From Candidatus Sulfopaludibacter sp. SbA3 (GTDB taxonomy: Bacteria; Acidobacteriota; Vicinamibacteria; Vicinamibacterales; UBA2999): DNA of 11,551 bases. Below, in pieces: positions 1 to 7,145 of this stretch (its first letter is position 1; each line of letters opens with the position of its first letter). Location of the stretch: assembly GCA_945866285.1 (NCBI GenBank), contig CAMBHC010000050.1:1-11551 (forward strand). The letters run 5' to 3'. Both the position numbers and the translations under genes were made by a program. The notes beneath the pieces are model-generated. The model did not search any database, had not been told where the DNA came from, and saw only the letters and a program-made list of their open reading frames with translations.

Positions 1-87
1 GGCATTGGTGTCCAGATGGAGTCGTTCGGTGACAGTACGAGCGCGATGGACTTGAATTCAGCTCCGGCAGTCACCGCGGCTGAATAA
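1..87 (+). CDS. C-terminal end of an upstream gene, possibly a DUF1552 protein (partial)
   Basis: An open frame runs from the first base to a TAA at 85-87 and gives 28 residues, including IGVQMESFGDSTSAMDL. The start lies outside the window. From memory, acidobacterial DUF1552 proteins end in a similar way, with a GDST-type motif followed by a short hydrophobic tail, and they are often followed by a secreted ankyrin-repeat protein, as here. The DUF1552 label is therefore an inference from a short tail plus gene order. The stop is only 6 bases before a long hairpin that could terminate transcription. So short a tail could also be a chance open frame. Confidence 0.5.
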   Translation, partial: GIGVQMESFGDSTSAMDLNSAPAVTAAE

Positions 88-93
88 GATTTA

Positions 94-204
94 GCCACAG
101 CGGACACAGAGAACACAGAGAAGGTCTTTCTAAACGCCGGTACTGCTGACCAGCGGATTGGCATTTTGAAAGATTGGCTCTAAGTCCTCTGTGTCCTCTG
201 TGGC
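94..204. repeat. Long imperfect hairpin (dispersed palindrome, CCACAGAGGACACAGAG type)
   Basis: The outer arms 94-111 and 187-204 are reverse complements at 17 of 18 positions (gccacagcggacacagag against gccacagaggacacagag). Inner arms 123-138 and 160-175 match at 12 of 16 positions, and the centre holds a small gctg/cagc pair at 145-154. The whole 111-base unit could fold into one long stem. It fills most of the gap between the upstream stop (87) and the ankyrin gene start (230). I recall similar palindromes scattered through Acidobacteriota and other environmental genomes, where they give spurious proteins rich in TEDTED or CHRGHRG. It may be a non-autonomous mobile repeat, a terminator, or both. 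Confidence 0.75.
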
Positions 205-229
205 AAATGTTCTTTGTTGGTAAACGCAT

Positions 230-1897
230 ATGAAGAGAATCGCCACCGTTATCGCCATCATTGGTCTCGTCGCCTCGCTGCAGGCGGCCTCCACGGCGCC
301 GATTGCCGACGCCGCCATGGCGAAGGATGCTGCGGCCGTGAAGAAGCTGCTGAAGGACGGCGTCGACGTCAACGCCGCGCAGGGCGACGGCATGACGGCG
401 CTGCACTGGGCGGCGCTTAACGGCGATGCCGAACTGGCGTCGATGCTGCTCTACGCGGGCGCCAACGTCGGCGCCAAGACGCGCCTCGGCGGTTACACGC
501 CGCTCCACCTGGCGGCGCAGATTGGCAACTCTTCCGTGATCGCTCCGCTGATTGCTGCGGGTGCGGCGGTCGCGGTTGCCTCGACCACGGGCGCCACGGC
601 CCTGATGCAGGCGGCGCACGCCGGCAGCACCGAATCGGTCCGCATGCTGATCGAGAACGGCGCCGACCTGAACGCCAAGGAAACCGCCAACGGCCAGACC
701 GCCATGATGTTCGCGGCGGCTGCGGATCGTGTCGACGTGGTCAAGATGCTGCTGGCGCGCGGCGCCGATGTCAGCATCACCTCGCGCGTGGAAGACTTCG
801 CGGCGCTGACCATGGGGCCCGAGGTGGACCAGAACGGCGTGCCCCGGCCGGTGCAGGCGCAAGGACTGGGTCCGAACGTGCCTGGCGTCACTCGCGGCTT
901 CAACTACAACGAGCTCATCGGCAAACACGGTGGTCTCGCGGCGCTGCACTTCGCCGCCCGCCAGGGCGCGCTCAGCACCGTCGAGGCGCTCGTCAAGGGC
1001 GGCGCGGCCATCAACCAGCGCGGTGCCGGCGATCAGACCACGCCCCTGCTCGTGGCCGCCATCAACGGCCACTTCGACACGGTCAGCTACCTGCTCGACA
1101 ACGCCGCCAACCCCAACCTGGCGAGCGAAGGCGGCGTGACGCCGCTCTATGCCGTGATCAACGTGCAGTGGCAGCCGCGCTCGTTCTATCCGCAGCCGCG
1201 CGCCTACCTGCAGCAGAAGATCGGCTACCTCGAGCTGATGACCAAGCTGCTCGACAAGGGCGCCGACGCGAACGCGCGCACCAACCGCAACACCTGGTTC
1301 ACCCAGTACAACTTCGACCTGCTGCGCACGGACGATTCCGGCGCCAGCCCGTTCTGGCGCGCAGCCTATGCCAGCGACATCGCCGCGATGAAGCTGTTGA
1401 TTGAGCGCGGCGGCGATCCGAACATCGCCACCATGAAGCCCGCGGGTGGCCGCGACTTTCAGGGCGGCACCCGCAGTGGTGATGTCAACGCCGCGCCCCA
1501 GCGTCCCATCCTTCCGGTGGGCGCGCCCGGCACGCCGCCGCTGGTGGCCGCCGCTGGCGCCGGCTACAGCGAAGGCTTCGCCGGCAACGCGCACCGCTTC
1601 GCGCCGACCGGCATGATGGCCGCGGTGAAGTACCTGGTTGAAGAAGTCGGCGTCGACGTCAACGCCGAAGACGAAGACGGCAGCACCGCCATCCACAATG
1701 CCGCCTCACGCGGCGACAACGAGATGATCCTGTATCTGGCCTCAAAAGGCGCCGACGCGAAGATCGTCAACCGCCGCGGCCAGACCACGGTCGACATGGC
1801 CAATGGCCCGGTGCAGCGCACGCAGCCGTATCCTGAGACCATCAAGCTGCTCGAGAGTCTCGGCGCCAAGAACAACCATAAGTGCGTGTCCTGCTAG
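230..1897 (+). CDS. Secreted ankyrin-repeat protein
   Basis: This 555-residue protein has an N-terminal signal peptide (positively charged MKR, hydrophobic 5-17, probable cleavage near LQA-AS at 19-21). It then has about ten ankyrin repeats, recognisable as TALHWAALNGDAELASMLLYAGA and TPLHLAAQIGN-type units. One block spans about 28-185 and another about 234-350. More degenerate repeats lie at 370-400 and 435-525, with loops inserted at 186-233, 312-330 and 402-435. Ankyrin repeats bind protein partners, and export places this one in the periplasm or outside the cell. The only two cysteines are C552 and C555 in the terminal CVSC. ATG 230 is chosen because the signal peptide starts there; no strong ribosome site is visible. 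The next gene, a DsbD homologue, begins 40 bases downstream. The partner and role are unknown. Confidence 0.92.
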   Translation: MKRIATVIAIIGLVASLQAASTAPIADAAMAKDAAAVKKLLKDGVDVNAAQGDGMTALHWAALNGDAELASMLLYAGANVGAKTRLGGYTPLHLAAQIGNSSVIAPLIAAGAAVAVASTTGATALMQAAHAGSTESVRMLIENGADLNAKETANGQTAMMFAAAADRVDVVKMLLARGADVSITSRVEDFAALTMGPEVDQNGVPRPVQAQGLGPNVPGVTRGFNYNELIGKHGGLAALHFAARQGALSTVEALVKGGAAINQRGAGDQTTPLLVAAINGHFDTVSYLLDNAANPNLASEGGVTPLYAVINVQWQPRSFYPQPRAYLQQKIGYLELMTKLLDKGADANARTNRNTWFTQYNFDLLRTDDSGASPFWRAAYASDIAAMKLLIERGGDPNIATMKPAGGRDFQGGTRSGDVNAAPQRPILPVGAPGTPPLVAAAGAGYSEGFAGNAHRFAPTGMMAAVKYLVEEVGVDVNAEDEDGSTAIHNAASRGDNEMILYLASKGADAKIVNRRGQTTVDMANGPVQRTQPYPETIKLLESLGAKNNHKCVSC

Positions 1898-1922
1898 GCA
1901 CCGGTAACTAAGGCCGGTCGCC
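1897..1922 (+). terminator. Short hairpin between the ankyrin and DsbD genes
   Basis: GGCACCGG (1897-1904) can pair with CCGGTCGCC (1914-1922) if one C is bulged, around a 9-base loop. There is no T-run after it, so it is a weak terminator or attenuator at best. It starts at the last base of the ankyrin stop codon. The 40-base gap would otherwise be compatible with co-transcription of the two genes. Confidence 0.25.
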
Positions 1923-1937
1923 GACATCTGACAGACT

Positions 1938-3692
1938 ATGCGGATGCGAATTGCGCTCGGACTCGGGACTGCTGTGCTCGGCGTCGCCTCATGCGTCGCC
2001 GTACTTTCGGCCCAGGCCCCTGCCCGGCGTCCCGGCGTGGCCGAGCTGGCGGTGTCGCCGGCGACGGTGGACGTCCAGCCTGGCGGCTCTGCCCGCGTGG
2101 CCATCAGCGTCCGGCTGCCCGAGGGGTTCCACATGAACTCCGACCAGCCGCGCGACCCGAATCTCATCCCCATTACCGTCTCCATGGAGGCCGTCCCGAC
2201 CGTGGCCTCGGCCCAGGTGGCGTTCCCCGAGGCGGTTGACCTCAAGCAGGAAGGCGAGCCCGTCCCGCTGCGTGTGTTCGAGCGCGAGTTTGCGATCGGC
2301 GTGCAGTTCGCCGTCGCCGCCGACGCGGCCACCGGGGTGCATCGCGTGCCGCTGCGCGTGCGCTATCAAGCGTGCGATGAGAAGCAGTGCTACTTGCCCA
2401 TCACGGCGCCGCTCGAGGCGAGCCTCACGGTGTCGGCGATGGCGGCGCCTGATACGCCGCCGGCCGCGATCGCGTCCCTGAGCTTTGCCAAGGCCGCCGC
2501 CGTGCCGATCGTGGCCCCCAGGCCCGTCGCCGCGCCTGCCGCCGCCACCACGCCGACTGATGCCATGGTCATGCTCGATGGCTTCGAGGTTCGCGGCACC
2601 GACGGTGGCTACCTGGCGGCCGCCGCCTTCACCAAGTTCGTCCAGGATGCGAAGGCCGGGGTAGCGCAGAAGGGCTTGTTCGAGGGCCGTGGCCCGCTGG
2701 CCATCTTGCTGATCGTGTTCCTTGGCGGCCTGGCTTTGAACCTCACGCCGTGCGTGCTGCCGATGATTCCCGTGAACCTCGCGATCATCGGCGCGGGCTC
2801 GCAAGGCGGCTCGCGCTCACGTGGCCTGCTGCTCGGCAGCGTCTACGGCGCGGCCATGGCCGTGGTCTACGGCGTGCTGGGACTGATCGTGATCCTGTCG
2901 GCGCAAACGTTCGGCACCATCAATGCGTCGCCGTGGTTCAACCTGGGGATTGCCGTGCTCTTCGTCGCGCTGGCGCTGGCCATGTTCGACGTGTTTGAGA
3001 TCGACTTCTCCAAGTACTCCGCCAATGTCGGCACTGGTTCGAGCCGCGGCTCGGTGATGCTGGCGTTCAGCATGGGCGGTGTCGCCGCGCTGCTGGCCGG
3101 CGCGTGCGTCGCGCCGGTCGTGATCCAGGTGGTGTTGTTCTCGACCAATCTCTACTCGGCCGGTACCACGGCGGCGCTGGCGCTGCCGTTCGTGTTGGGA
3201 CTCGGCATGGCCGCGCCCTGGCCGTTTGCCGGCGCCGGCATCAGCGCGCTGCCCAAGCCGGGCGCGTGGATGGTGCGGGTGAAGCAAGGCTTCGGCGTCG
3301 TCATCCTGCTGACCTCGGCCTACTACGCCTACACCGCGTATGGCATCTTCCGCGATCGCAACGTTGACCCGGCGCAGGTCGCGTCGAGTGTCGATGAGTT
3401 GCTCAAGGAAGGCTGGCATGCCGACCTCGCTGAGGGCTTGGCTGTCGCGAAGCGCGAGAACAAGCCCGTGCTGATCGACATGTGGGCCACGTGGTGCAAG
3501 AACTGCCTGACCATGGACAAGACGACGCTGGTCGACCCGTCGGTGAAGACGGCGCTCGACGGCTTTGTGAAGATCAAGTTCCAGGCGGAAGTGCCGGACG
3601 AATCGCCGGCCAGGGAAGTGATGCAGCGATTTGGCGCGGTGGGCCTGCCCACCTATGTGGTGTTGACCCCCAAGAGCCAGGAGTCCCGATGA
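1938..3692 (+). CDS. dsbD: Thiol:disulfide interchange protein, DsbD family
   Basis: This is a 584-residue membrane protein that carries reducing power from cytoplasmic thioredoxin to periplasmic thiol proteins. All three DsbD parts are visible. The exported N-terminal domain (about 25-165) has the cysteine pair C146/C151 in CDEKQC. The membrane domain (about 253-470) has C272 in NLTPCVLPMIP and C390 in GACVAPVV. The C-terminal thioredoxin-like domain (about 490-584) has WCKNC, C520/C523. A signal peptide precedes the first domain (hydrophobic 5-22, probable cleavage near AQA). VASC at 16-19 resembles a lipobox, but this is doubtful in a multi-spanning protein. ATG 1938 gives the best signal peptide, with ATG 1944 as an alternative; neither has a strong ribosome site. 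The protein stops soon after GLPTYVVL, so the last strand and helix of a usual thioredoxin fold seem to be missing. Confidence 0.93.
   Translation: MRMRIALGLGTAVLGVASCVAVLSAQAPARRPGVAELAVSPATVDVQPGGSARVAISVRLPEGFHMNSDQPRDPNLIPITVSMEAVPTVASAQVAFPEAVDLKQEGEPVPLRVFEREFAIGVQFAVAADAATGVHRVPLRVRYQACDEKQCYLPITAPLEASLTVSAMAAPDTPPAAIASLSFAKAAAVPIVAPRPVAAPAAATTPTDAMVMLDGFEVRGTDGGYLAAAAFTKFVQDAKAGVAQKGLFEGRGPLAILLIVFLGGLALNLTPCVLPMIPVNLAIIGAGSQGGSRSRGLLLGSVYGAAMAVVYGVLGLIVILSAQTFGTINASPWFNLGIAVLFVALALAMFDVFEIDFSKYSANVGTGSSRGSVMLAFSMGGVAALLAGACVAPVVIQVVLFSTNLYSAGTTAALALPFVLGLGMAAPWPFAGAGISALPKPGAWMVRVKQGFGVVILLTSAYYAYTAYGIFRDRNVDPAQVASSVDELLKEGWHADLAEGLAVAKRENKPVLIDMWATWCKNCLTMDKTTLVDPSVKTALDGFVKIKFQAEVPDESPAREVMQRFGAVGLPTYVVLTPKSQESR
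3680..3683 (+). promoter_or_regulatory. Ribosome binding site for the exported thioredoxin
   Basis: GGAG lies 5 bases before ATG 3689, inside the last codons of the DsbD gene. Together with the ATGA stop/start overlap it indicates translational coupling. Three consecutive ATG codons (3689, 3692, 3695) follow in frame; the spacing allows any of them, with 3689 or 3692 best. Confidence 0.6.
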
Positions 3693-4213
3693 TGATGACG
3701 ACAAAGGTAGTTGTGGTGGCCGTGATGTTGTTGGCCGCGGTGTCCGTGCGTGGCGAACAGGCCGTTGGTACTGCCGCGCCGGCATTTTCCCTGAAAGACC
3801 TCAAAGGGGCCGACGTCACCATGGCGCAGCAGCGCGGCAAGGTGATCCTGATGAATTTCTGGGCGACCTGGTGCGGCCCCTGCAAGGCCGAAATGCCGAT
3901 CCTGATGAAGTTGCAGAAGGTGCACGGACCGGCGGGGTTCGTGGTGCTGGGCGTGTCGATGGACGAAGAAGGCGCCAGCGTCATCACGCCGTGGCTGCAG
4001 AAGACCAAGTTCGTCGTTGACGGCGCGCCGACGCCGATGAACTTCCCGATCCTGGTCGGTACGCCGCAAATGGCGACTGCTTATGGCGAGATCGAAGCGC
4101 TGCCGGCGACGTTCATCATCGATCGCCAGGGCAAGGTCGTGCAGCGGATCGACGGTCCGATCGAGTTCAAGGACATCGACCGGACCGTGAAGCCGCTGCT
4201 CGCCGCAAAGTAG
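3689..4213 (+). CDS. Exported thioredoxin, TlpA/ResA-like
   Basis: This 174-residue protein has an N-terminal hydrophobic segment (about 6-20, possible cleavage near VRG-EQ) and a complete AhpC/TSA-type thioredoxin fold. Visible motifs are APAFSLKDL (30-38), the active site WCGPC (C62 and C65), the cis-proline P139 in ALPATF, and a closing GPIEF segment. Proteins of this family reduce periplasmic disulfides, for instance during cytochrome c maturation or repair of envelope proteins, and DsbD homologues are their usual electron source. The gene overlaps the DsbD stop codon by four bases (ATGA), so the two are almost certainly co-translated partners. The frame stays open upstream inside the DsbD gene, but the start at 3689 is supported by GGAG and by the signal peptide. 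The exact substrate cannot be read from the sequence. Confidence 0.93.
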   Translation: MMMTTKVVVVAVMLLAAVSVRGEQAVGTAAPAFSLKDLKGADVTMAQQRGKVILMNFWATWCGPCKAEMPILMKLQKVHGPAGFVVLGVSMDEEGASVITPWLQKTKFVVDGAPTPMNFPILVGTPQMATAYGEIEALPATFIIDRQGKVVQRIDGPIEFKDIDRTVKPLLAAK

Positions 4214-4226
4214 AGGCGGGCCGTAG

Positions 4227-4248
4227 AGGCGGGTCTTTAGACCCGCCT
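4227..4248. terminator. Palindromic bidirectional terminator between convergent genes
   Basis: Arms AGGCGGGTC (4227-4235) and GACCCGCCT (4240-4248) are perfect complements around TTTA. The plus-strand thioredoxin gene ends 13 bases before it and the minus-strand gene ends 7 bases after it, so it can serve both. The sequence tagaggcggg occurs twice (4211-4220 and 4224-4233), and its first copy supplies the TAG stop codon of the thioredoxin gene. The palindrome may therefore be a copy of a dispersed repeat that also acts as a terminator. Confidence 0.65.
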
Positions 4249-4255
4249 TCAATCG

Positions 4256-5275
4256 TTACCGGCCGGCCGCCTTCTTGCCGACTTCGATCGCCTTGAAGCC
4301 GGGGTCGCCCCAGTTCATCACGAACACGCTGAAGCCCTGCTTCATGCGCATCTCGATGTCGGTGGCGTTGGCGGGGTAGCCGCACGCCACTTTGAATTCC
4401 TTGCACGCCGCCAGCACCGTCTGAATCGACGCTTCCCACGCGGCTTCGTCGAGCTTGCGCGTGCCGTCAGGCTGCACCGTGCTGAACAGGCCGCGCAGTG
4501 TGCCGGCGCCGGGCCACAGCACGCCGATGCCCTTGACCGCGGCAATCTCGCGCACCTTCGCCAGGCCTTCCTTGCTTTCGATGATCGTCCAGTTGACGAG
4601 CTCGCCGTTCGGGTTGAGCGGCCACAGGTCGGCCTTGGCCTTGTAGTCCTTCTCGCTCATGCCCCACAGCGCCGGCGCCTGGCCCACGTCTTCGGAGCGC
4701 GTGCCGCCATTGGCCTTGAAGCGCATGGCATCGATGCCGGCCTTCGCCTCGGCGGCGCTTTCGACCGACACGAACATGATGCCGCTCACGCCGACGTTGA
4801 GCTGCTGGCCGATGCTGACCGCGGCGGCCTTGGGGTCGGGCGCGATCTCGTGCATCTTCACGACGAGCGGGTGGGTGAACATCCCGTTTGGCGACTTCAG
4901 GAACGAACCCGAACCTGACATCCCCTTCACGAACGCCATGAACGGCGGCAGCCCGCGTTCCATGCCGCCCTCCATCGTCCCGTCGAAGATGAAGTCGGTG
5001 TTCTTGTTGGCCAGCGCCTCGGCGGCCAGCTGGTCGGCCGTCTTGGCTGGCGTGGCGTCAGCCGGGGGCGCCGCCGGACGCGACGCGCCGCCAGGCATGG
5101 CGCCACCAGGACCGCCGGCGCCCATCCGCCGGTTGGCTGGGGCATAGAGGCCAAACACCGGCTTCTTCTGCGACAGCAGTTCAATCATGGGGTTCAGCCG
5201 CTTGGGGGCCTGGCCAACGACCAGGGTTCCCGCGGCCACCGTAGCAACCAGAGCAATCACGATACGTGCACGCAT
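4256..5275 (-). CDS. Secreted HpcH/HpaI aldolase-fold protein with altered active site
   Basis: This 339-residue protein has a signal peptide (MRARIVIALVATVAAG, probable cleavage near GQA-PK at 21-24). A Gly/Pro/Ala-rich linker at about 51-79 follows, and then a region resembling the HpcH/HpaI aldolase/citrate lyase barrel. Matching pieces are FGLYAP (41-46), DFIFDGTMEGG (94-104), GVSGIMFVSVESAAEA (162-177), NWTIIESKEGLAKVREIAAVKGIGV (228-252) and GAGTL (256-260). Family members split or form hydroxy-keto acids using a metal held by Glu and Asp. Here E233 fits the Glu ligand, but GAGTL stands where G-P-x-D-L is usual. The histidine of the D-x-E-H motif and the arginine of V-R-x-P also look replaced. 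A true aldolase role is therefore doubtful. Start ATG 5275 has a good ribosome site and promoter. Confidence 0.8.
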   Translation of the reverse strand: MRARIVIALVATVAAGTLVVGQAPKRLNPMIELLSQKKPVFGLYAPANRRMGAGGPGGAMPGGASRPAAPPADATPAKTADQLAAEALANKNTDFIFDGTMEGGMERGLPPFMAFVKGMSGSGSFLKSPNGMFTHPLVVKMHEIAPDPKAAAVSIGQQLNVGVSGIMFVSVESAAEAKAGIDAMRFKANGGTRSEDVGQAPALWGMSEKDYKAKADLWPLNPNGELVNWTIIESKEGLAKVREIAAVKGIGVLWPGAGTLRGLFSTVQPDGTRKLDEAAWEASIQTVLAACKEFKVACGYPANATDIEMRMKQGFSVFVMNWGDPGFKAIEVGKKAAGR

Positions 5276-5281
5276 GTTCTT

Positions 5282-5285
5282 CTCC
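5282..5285 (-). promoter_or_regulatory. Ribosome binding site for the HpcH/HpaI-like gene
   Basis: On the minus strand GGAG is followed by AAGAAC and then ATG 5275, a spacing of 6 bases. This fixes the start at the signal peptide. Confidence 0.65.
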
Positions 5286-5292
5286 AGTCGGG

Positions 5293-5321
5293 ATTATAAG
5301 CCTGACGTAACATCTTGACCA
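5293..5321 (-). promoter_or_regulatory. Sigma-70-like promoter of the HpcH/HpaI-like gene
   Basis: Read on the minus strand, TGGTCA (5316-5321, four of six matches to TTGACA) is followed after 17 bases by a perfect TATAAT (5293-5298). Transcription would start near 5286, giving a leader of only about 11 bases that carries GGAG. The -35 box overlaps the start codon region of the divergent VWFA gene. Confidence 0.5.
5295..5300 (+). promoter_or_regulatory. -10 element for the divergent VWFA gene
   Basis: TATAAG on the plus strand matches TATAAT at five of six positions and overlaps the opposing TATAAT through the symmetrical core TTATAA (5294-5299). A start near 5307 would leave a leader of about 14 bases before ATG 5321. 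No convincing -35 box is visible at 17 bases upstream. Confidence 0.4.
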
Positions 5322-7141
5322 TGACCAGATGGCGCCTAGTCGTCCTCGGGGCGGTGCTGACCCTGACCACTGCATCAGCGCACCAGGCCTCGTCGCAACC
5401 CACCTTCCGCTCCAGTGTTGACCTCGTCACCATCGACGTGGTCGCGACGACCGCCAGTGGCGCCCCGGTCCCCAGCCTGAAGGCCGAGGACTTCGAGATC
5501 TTCGAAGATGGCGTTGCTCAGAAGGTGCAGACGTTTCAGTTCGTCGACCTCGCCAGCACGTCGGCCATCCGGCCGCTGCCGCCAGGAATTGCCTCGAACG
5601 AAGTCGAGCCCGGTGGCTTGTTTGTCGTCGTGATCGACGAACTCGGTCTGCAGGTGGACGACATTGCCCAGGCCAGGCGCGTCGCGGAGAAGTTCTTCAA
5701 GGAGACGCTGCTCCCGAACGACTACGTCGCGATCATTCGCTCCGGCGCGGCGTCAGGATTCTTCCTGACCAGCGATCGCACACTCGCGCTGAATACCATT
5801 CCGAAGGCGAGGGGCCTGCGAGAGCGAAACTTGGGACTGGAGACACCTGGCGGTGCGGCGACCACCACGGGAGCGCCGCCTCCTGACATCGCCGCGAGCC
5901 TGGCCGAGCTCGACTCCGAGATCGAGGTCTTCGGCCCGGGCCAGAACGGCCGCCAGAGCTTCAAGGTGCTCTTCGGCGTCGTTGACCAGTTGCGCCGCAT
6001 TCCAGCGCGCCGTAAGGCGTTGCTATGGTTCAGCCGTGGTGGTGACTTGCCGGCGAATTACTTTGAGGCGGCAGAACGCCCAAGGGGCACGGACGACGAC
6101 GAGCTGTCGACGCTGGTGGATGCGGCCCGCGCCGCTAACGTCGCCATCTACAGCATCGATCCGCGCGGCATTCAAACGCCAGGCGCCGAGGTCGGCCGTG
6201 ACGGGCAACCCTTTGACACCACGGTCGTGCGCGACCTGGCCGGTCTCACGGGCGGTCGTGCGTTGCTCGGCAATGACTCCAATGGCGCGCTGGCCAGGGT
6301 GGCCGCCGAAAACCGGGCCTACTACTTGATCGGTTACGCGCCAGCGGCTTCGTCTGCGACCAACCGTGCGCGAAAGCTGTCGGTGAAGACGCGCGCACCG
6401 GGCGTGTCGCTGCTGCATCGGCGCGTCTACCTGCCCTCCGCGGAAGTTCGAACTTCGTCATTAAGCCTCGTGGAATCGGCGCTGCCGGTCTCAGATCTGC
6501 CGATCGCCCTGGCGCCGTCGGCGGTTGCCGGTGAAGGCAATCGCCGCGGCATCATCGTGCCGTTTGAGATTGGCAATGGCCTGAAGGACGGCGTCGGCGT
6601 GACCTACACGGTGGTGGCTCTTGACCCGGCCGGTGCGATTGGCGCGCGGGCCATTGGTACCATTCAGGCGAAGGGCGGGCATGCGATCGGCGAGGTCCGT
6701 CTGGCCGTTGACGCGAAGATCTACCAGGTGCGCGTCGCCGCCAAGGTGAACGATGCGGCCGCTGCCGAGGGCCTGGCCTTCGCGACCGTGCAAGTCCCCA
6801 CCGGCAAGTCAAAGGTGGCGCAGTGCTCGGGATTCGTCTTCGAGCAAGCCGGTGAGCGCGCCGCCCTCCGCCAGTTTGCGCGCGGCGAGCCCATCACCAT
6901 TTCGACGATGATCTCGGCCGAGAAGCTCAAGGAACGAGCCATCACTTTTGGCCTGGCCTCGGCTGGCGGTCCGGTGGAACGCAGCTGGCCGGTGCAACTG
7001 GGCCGGCCGCTCGCCAACGGCCTGTGGCGCGTGGCGTTGAGCCTGAAGCCGCCCTTGCCTGGCGGACAGGGCGAAATTCGAGTCATGGAAGACGGCCTGC
7101 TGCTCGACGAGAGCTGCCGTACCGAGTTCGTCCTGAAGTAG
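5321..7141 (+). CDS. Secreted VWFA-related protein of the acidobacterial type
   Basis: This 606-residue protein has a signal peptide (about 1-25). The hallmark segment of acidobacterial VWFA-related proteins follows: FRSSVDLVTIDVVATTASG with LKAEDFEIFEDGVAQKV (about 29-69). The VWFA-like region spans about 98-345 and includes LFVVVIDELG, RRKALLWFSRGGDLP, NVAIYSIDPRG, a DLAGLTGGRALLG segment and ENRAYYLIGYAP. The metal-binding DxSxS motif is degenerate: D106 is kept but both serines are replaced (DELGL). Residues about 380-606 look beta-rich and are not recognised. The family is abundant in Acidobacteriota and its function is unknown; adhesion or envelope assembly is plausible. ATG 5321 is preferred, with an in-frame TTG at 5315 as alternative; neither has a clear ribosome site. 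An ABC ATPase gene begins 4 bases after the stop. Confidence 0.9.
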   Translation: MTRWRLVVLGAVLTLTTASAHQASSQPTFRSSVDLVTIDVVATTASGAPVPSLKAEDFEIFEDGVAQKVQTFQFVDLASTSAIRPLPPGIASNEVEPGGLFVVVIDELGLQVDDIAQARRVAEKFFKETLLPNDYVAIIRSGAASGFFLTSDRTLALNTIPKARGLRERNLGLETPGGAATTTGAPPPDIAASLAELDSEIEVFGPGQNGRQSFKVLFGVVDQLRRIPARRKALLWFSRGGDLPANYFEAAERPRGTDDDELSTLVDAARAANVAIYSIDPRGIQTPGAEVGRDGQPFDTTVVRDLAGLTGGRALLGNDSNGALARVAAENRAYYLIGYAPAASSATNRARKLSVKTRAPGVSLLHRRVYLPSAEVRTSSLSLVESALPVSDLPIALAPSAVAGEGNRRGIIVPFEIGNGLKDGVGVTYTVVALDPAGAIGARAIGTIQAKGGHAIGEVRLAVDAKIYQVRVAAKVNDAAAAEGLAFATVQVPTGKSKVAQCSGFVFEQAGERAALRQFARGEPITISTMISAEKLKERAITFGLASAGGPVERSWPVQLGRPLANGLWRVALSLKPPLPGGQGEIRVMEDGLLLDESCRTEFVLK

Positions 7142-7145
7142 GCGG

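Noticed and set aside
71..1696. A 541-codon open frame on the minus strand opposite the ankyrin gene
   Set aside because: It is arginine- and histidine-rich without recognisable motifs, and its C-terminal part merely translates the hairpin at 94-204. It mirrors a clearly real gene in GC-rich sequence.
3482..3688. An upstream extension of the thioredoxin gene inside the DsbD gene
   Set aside because: The added residues are the out-of-frame translation of the DsbD thioredoxin domain; GGAG and a signal peptide place the start at 3689.
2817..3785. A 322-codon minus-strand frame opposite the DsbD gene
   Set aside because: It is rich in Arg, His and Gln, has no motif, and lies opposite an unmistakable DsbD homologue.
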